Source: Selenomonadales bacterium
GTDB lineage: Bacteria; Bacillota; UBA994
Length of the DNA stretch: 64,000 bases
NCBI GenBank assembly: GCA_018335585.1
Contig: JAGXRZ010000052.1
Location: 1 to 64,000, forward strand
Reading direction: 5' to 3'
The notes beneath the pieces were generated by a model. It searched no databases, had not been told where the DNA came from, and worked only from the letters and a program-made list of their open reading frames with translations. The translations under genes and the position numbers were made by a program. Below, in pieces: positions 61,265-64,000 of the stretch (its first letter is position 1; each line of letters starts with the position of its first letter).

Positions 61265-62560
61265 CTACCCGCGCCCCATGGCTGGCGGTAGTTTTCCTGC
61301 TAAGTCCATCAGCTCGCCCGCCAAAGCACTCACCTGCTTGCGCAGGACAAAAACGCAGTCACTCTGGCTAGCACTACCCCTTACTATATCTTCGGCTAGC
61401 GCTCGACAATGCGGTGCCCCGCACGCCCCACAGTCTAACATGGGCAGCTGCTCGACTAACGCTTCCAAGTCGTTTAGTTTCTGCAGTGCGACTTCGATGT
61501 TCCCGTCAAGCTGCAGGAAGGGCCGCGGGAGAAGCGTCTGCCGCAGAGCGAGCGCAGAGGGCGGTAGGTCAAGTTGTGGTAAGGATGCGCCTTCGAGGCG
61601 CTGCGCCATTCTCGCAATGCGCACGCGGGCGATAAAGGGATTCTCTACTACCAGTACCCCGCCTACACAGCCGCCGATGCAAGCCTGCCCCTCGATGTAT
61701 TTTACGGACCGCAGTCTGCCAAGCTCCACTTCCTCAAGCAGCGAAATGACATGCTGCAGGCCGTCTACCGCTAGATACTCGTCCTTGGCGATAGCTATGC
61801 CCTCCCCGCCACTCACTGCCCACGCTAACCCGCGGGCAGAACCGTACACGGGCTCCTCACGCGTTACTTTGGGCAGGGACTTAAATACATCGGCGTATAT
61901 ATCAGCCATGGAGAAGGCGCCTGTCAGCTGGGAGTGACCTTGCCCGACGGGCTGATGCACTGCCGTGACCTTAGCCGGACAAGGAGTAGTGAAGAAGACG
62001 CCTACCTCCTCGTCAGTGCACCCTGTTGCGCTCTGTATCTCCTGCCGCGCGGCATAGGCGGCTACCTCCATCGGTGCGTCGAAGGGGACGAAATGGTCGA
62101 TTAAGTCTGGAAAGCGCACTTGTACTAAGCGCACCACGGCAGGACAACTGGTGCTAAGTGCCGGATAGCGGGCGTTTCCTCTCTGTAAGTGCTTGGCCAC
62201 GGCAGATGCTACAACGTCTGCCGCGCGCGAGACTTCGAGCACATGTGAAAACCCAAGCGACTTAATGCCGGAGAGAATTTTGCCTAAGGACACTTCACTG
62301 CGAAACTGGCCAAAGAATGAAGGGGCCACTAGGCAGGCGTTGTACTTCTTGCTGTCAAGCAGTGCCCGACTGTCGGTGATTACGGATTTAGCGCGATTCG
62401 GACAGGCTCTGATGCACTCGCCACAATCTACGCACCGCGCGTCATCGATTACGGCCTTGCCCTGTCGCACGCGGATGGCTTCGGTGGGACAGCGTTTAAT
62501 GCAGTTTGTGCAGCCTTTGCACCTGTCTTCGTGCAACTTAACGGAATGAAAGTATGTCAT
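61265..62560 (-). CDS. Sensory-type [FeFe] hydrogenase (HydS-like)
   Basis: 431 residues. Two N-terminal [4Fe-4S] motifs (Cys14-24 and 43-53), then an H-cluster domain with Cys139 (STSCPAVV), Cys194 (TPCPAKV) and Cys294/298 (CIGGC), the four ligands of the cubane. The proton-relay Cys that precedes Cys139 in active enzymes is Ser138, as expected for sensory rather than fast enzymes. The C-terminal part has another Fe-S site (LDCGACGAPHCRALAED). No PAS or kinase domain is fused; separate HATPase genes flank it. ATG 62560 follows GAGGTAG. Confidence 0.88.
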   Translation of the reverse strand: MTYFHSVKLHEDRCKGCTNCIKRCPTEAIRVRQGKAVIDDARCVDCGECIRACPNRAKSVITDSRALLDSKKYNACLVAPSFFGQFRSEVSLGKILSGIKSLGFSHVLEVSRAADVVASAVAKHLQRGNARYPALSTSCPAVVRLVQVRFPDLIDHFVPFDAPMEVAAYAARQEIQSATGCTDEEVGVFFTTPCPAKVTAVHQPVGQGHSQLTGAFSMADIYADVFKSLPKVTREEPVYGSARGLAWAVSGGEGIAIAKDEYLAVDGLQHVISLLEEVELGRLRSVKYIEGQACIGGCVGGVLVVENPFIARVRIARMAQRLEGASLPQLDLPPSALALRQTLLPRPFLQLDGNIEVALQKLNDLEALVEQLPMLDCGACGAPHCRALAEDIVRGSASQSDCVFVLRKQVSALAGELMDLAGKLPPAMGRG

Positions 62561-62576
62561 ATGCTACCTCAATCAC

Positions 62577-63011
62577 TTAGGCGCGATTGGCAAAGCACAT
62601 ATAAACAACGGTGCCCTCGCCTAACACTGTCTTAATATCCAGCTCGTCGGCGTTGCGCCGCATGTTTGGCAAGCCCATGCCCGCGCCAAAGCCAAGCGCT
62701 CGCACGTGGTCCGGCGCGGTTGAGTAGCCTTCCTGCATAGCTAATTCTACATCAGGAATGCCAGGTCCTTGGTCTTCGGCCCACACTTCTACTTTGATGG
62801 GGCTCACCTTGGCCTTAAGCACGCCGCTGTAGGCGTGAATAACAATATTAAGCTCGGCTTCGTAAGCCGCGACGGCTATTCTCCTTGATAAAGCGGGAGC
62901 TAATCCGATTTGCTGCAGAACTCGCTTCAGTCGCGAGGCTCCATCTCCAGCTTGGCTGAAGTCACCGCCAACTACTTGGTATGCAACCTCAAGCACCGCC
63001 TGTTCGACCAT
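62577..63011 (-). CDS. RsbW/SpoIIAB-like anti-sigma-factor ATPase
   Basis: 144 residues, HATPase_c only (YEAELNIVIHAYSG as N box, DQGPGIPDVELAMQEG as G1, GFGAGMGLPNMRRNAD as G2). It looks like a serine kinase or anti-sigma factor. It starts the sensory-hydrogenase operon, 16 bp before the HydS-like gene. No anti-anti-sigma partner is seen in the window. Confidence 0.85.
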   Translation of the reverse strand: MVEQAVLEVAYQVVGGDFSQAGDGASRLKRVLQQIGLAPALSRRIAVAAYEAELNIVIHAYSGVLKAKVSPIKVEVWAEDQGPGIPDVELAMQEGYSTAPDHVRALGFGAGMGLPNMRRNADELDIKTVLGEGTVVYMCFANRA

Positions 63012-63056
63012 GTGCCGTCCTCCCCGCTGCCTTTTGCGGAACTAGTCCTGCTTTTC

Positions 63057-63085
63057 ATTATACAACAATTCTTGTGTGTTGAGTG
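63057..63085 (-). promoter_or_regulatory. Promoter of the sensory-hydrogenase operon, with -35 touching the tandem repeats
   Basis: On the minus strand TATAAT at 63062-63057; the -35 position (63085-63080) reads CACTCA, a poor match, and its outer two bases are the first two bases of the heptamer array starting at 63084. Confidence 0.6.
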
Positions 63086-63136
63086 TGCACTTTGCACTTT
63101 GCACTTTGCACTTGGCACTTGGCACTTGGCACTTGG
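63084..63136. repeat. Heptamer tandem repeat, TTTGCAC/TTGGCAC type
   Basis: Seven consecutive 7-bp units: one TGTGCAC, three TTTGCAC, three TTGGCAC, then a partial unit. Confidence 0.95.
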
Positions 63137-63155
63137 TGGATGACGGGGGGGTTGC

Positions 63156-63179
63156 TGGCTCCTGGCTCCTGGCTCTTGG
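63156..63179. repeat. Heptamer tandem repeat, TGGCTCC type
   Basis: Two TGGCTCC units, one TGGCTCT and a partial unit, all 7 bp, unrelated to its neighbours. Confidence 0.9.
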
Positions 63180-63187
63180 TAGAGGGG

Positions 63188-63218
63188 AGTGCCCAGTGCA
63201 CAGTGCACAGTGCCCAGT
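63188..63218. repeat. Heptamer tandem repeat, AGTGCAC type
   Basis: AGTGCCC, two AGTGCAC, AGTGCCC and a partial AGT. The units are also palindromic at their centre (GTGCAC). Confidence 0.92.
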
Positions 63219-63251
63219 AGAGCGTGTCGCGGTGGTATCCGGCTCTATTTA

Positions 63252-63277
63252 ACCTTTCCACCTTTCAACCCTTCAAG
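63252..63277. repeat. 8-bp tandem repeat, ACCTTTCC type
   Basis: ACCTTTCC, ACCTTTCA, ACCCTTCA and a partial unit; degenerate. Confidence 0.75.
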
Positions 63278-63283
63278 CTGAGC

Positions 63284-63304
63284 GCTGCGTGCTGCGTGCT
63301 GAAG
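63284..63304. repeat. Heptamer tandem repeat, GCTGCGT type
   Basis: Two GCTGCGT units and a diverged third (GCTGAAG). Confidence 0.75.
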
Positions 63305-63311
63305 CCCCCTG

Positions 63312-63341
63312 TTCACGATTCACGATTCATGATTCACGATT
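63312..63341. repeat. Heptamer tandem repeat, TTCACGA type, running into folC
   Basis: TTCACGA twice, TTCATGA, TTCACGA and a partial unit. The folC TGA stop (63322-63320) and its last codons are inside this array. Confidence 0.93.
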
Positions 63342-64000
63342 GCCCCACCGCTCAAAGCTCTCCTCGCCTCCGACACAGTGTACAAGGACCCTGCTACAAG
63401 CACGGTTTCGCCGCTTTCTCGGGCAGCGTCGATAGCGGCACTTAGGGCATCGGCCACCGAGGTGTAGGCTGCGGCGGGTAGGCCTAGAGCTTCGGCCAGC
63501 AGGCAAAGCTCGCCTGCGGGAGTAGCGCGCGGCAGCGCGGGCGCGCAGGCGTAGAGGCATTTAACGTAGGGAGAGAGAGCCGCTAACATTGCCTGCGGCT
63601 CTTTGTCTTTCATAATCCCACTTACCAGTAAAACTTTTTGCCCCGGCAGGTATTGGCGAAGCGTGGCGACAAGGGCGCTAATTCCATGCATGTTATGCGC
63701 GCCATCCATAATGACTCGTGCGCGGCTATGCTGCATAACCTCAAACCGCCCCGGCCAGCGCGCCGCCGCGACGCCCCGCCTGACGTGCTCGATGCCAATC
63801 GGCCAACCTTGCTGCCTAAGCATCAAGGCGGCGTCCACGGCGAGAGCGGCATTTTGCAGCTGGTGCGGACCAAGCAGTGATATTGAGAGCTTCTCGATGG
63901 CCTCAAGACCCCGGTAGTCGAACGTCTGCCCGGCGAGCGAGGCCGTTTGCGCAACAAAGCTGTAGTCCCGCCCCAGTAGGCGCAGGGGTGCGTTGTTCTG
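63320..64000 (-). CDS. folC: Folylpolyglutamate synthase / dihydrofolate synthase (5' part beyond the window)
   Basis: The last 226 residues are present; the frame is open to the right edge. GPHQLQNAALAVDAAL and VIMDGAHNMHGI (the Mur-ligase-type FDGAHN motif) identify FolC, which adds glutamate to folates. The C terminus AIVNHES is coded by a tandem repeat array. An internal GTG at 63838 is not the start. Confidence 0.92.
   Translation of the reverse strand, partial: QNNAPLRLLGRDYSFVAQTASLAGQTFDYRGLEAIEKLSISLLGPHQLQNAALAVDAALMLRQQGWPIGIEHVRRGVAAARWPGRFEVMQHSRARVIMDGAHNMHGISALVATLRQYLPGQKVLLVSGIMKDKEPQAMLAALSPYVKCLYACAPALPRATPAGELCLLAEALGLPAAAYTSVADALSAAIDAARESGETVLVAGSLYTVSEARRALSGGAIVNHES

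Noticed and set aside
63084-63341. CRISPR array
   Set aside because: Units are 7-8 bp, directly adjacent, without spacers.

Overview
The window reads as one chromosomal stretch of an anaerobic, endospore-forming Bacillota (Clostridia-like, moderately high GC). Spore formation is shown by sleB-ypeB, spoIVFA-spoIVFB and a Spo0B-like gene beside obg. Anaerobic ferredoxin/NADH metabolism is shown by an Rnf cluster, a trimeric [FeFe] hydrogenase, a fused 2-oxoacid:ferredoxin oxidoreductase and an ETF-linked lactate dehydrogenase. Most genes lie on the minus strand. The sequence alone does not fix the genus.

Layout. 1-4.8 kb: a lactate operon (GntR regulator, etfB, etfA, FAD-linked lactate dehydrogenase, larA cut by the window start). 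4.8-10 kb: a chemoreceptor, an orphan membrane protein and a small accessory island in which a two-gene cassette (membrane protein plus DUF1858) is bracketed by a perfect inverted pair of a 29-bp repeat. 9.7-15.1 kb: korAB, ypeB-sleB, comEA. 15.3-18.4 kb: a decayed HTH-TPR regulator, an ABC-2 exporter and tRNA-Ala(GGC). 18.4-24.9 kb: nnr, rsfS, an LCP protein, nadD, obgE, a spo0B-like gene, rpmA, rplU. 25-35 kb: an accessory block (mazEF-type toxin-antitoxin, a TetR-controlled MMPL exporter, natAB-like exporter, cobalamin adenosyltransferase) that splits rplU from the gene usually next to it, rng. 35-50 kb: rng, two radical-SAM-associated genes, spoIVFB-spoIVFA, rodA, minE-minD, mrdA, mreDCB, radC, maf. 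49-55 kb: Gx transporter, apbE and rnfB-A-E-D-C. 55-63 kb: hydABC with two histidine-kinase-like ATPases, PHP and DRTGG proteins and a sensory-type [FeFe] hydrogenase. 63-64 kb: a mosaic of short tandem repeats and the 3' part of folC.

How the genes fit together. Lactate is racemised by LarA and oxidised by the dehydrogenase through an ETF of the DGDT-QVGP type. Reduced ferredoxin from KorAB feeds Rnf (ion pumping, NADH formation) or HydABC (H2). The HydS-like, HATPase, PHP and DRTGG genes look like a redox or H2 signalling module. The mre/min/rodA/mrdA block makes the cell shape and division machinery.

Most notable: rnfG is missing from the rnf cluster; minC is missing upstream of minDE; prp is missing between rplU and rpmA and L27 lacks its cleavable extension; rsfS has no in-frame ATG/GTG/TTG at its expected start; a GGGACGGAG-core hairpin repeat sits at gene 3' ends and is translated into SpoIVFB; and five different 7-bp tandem repeats (plus one 8-bp) lie side by side at 63.08-63.34 kb, touching a promoter on one side and the folC stop codon on the other.
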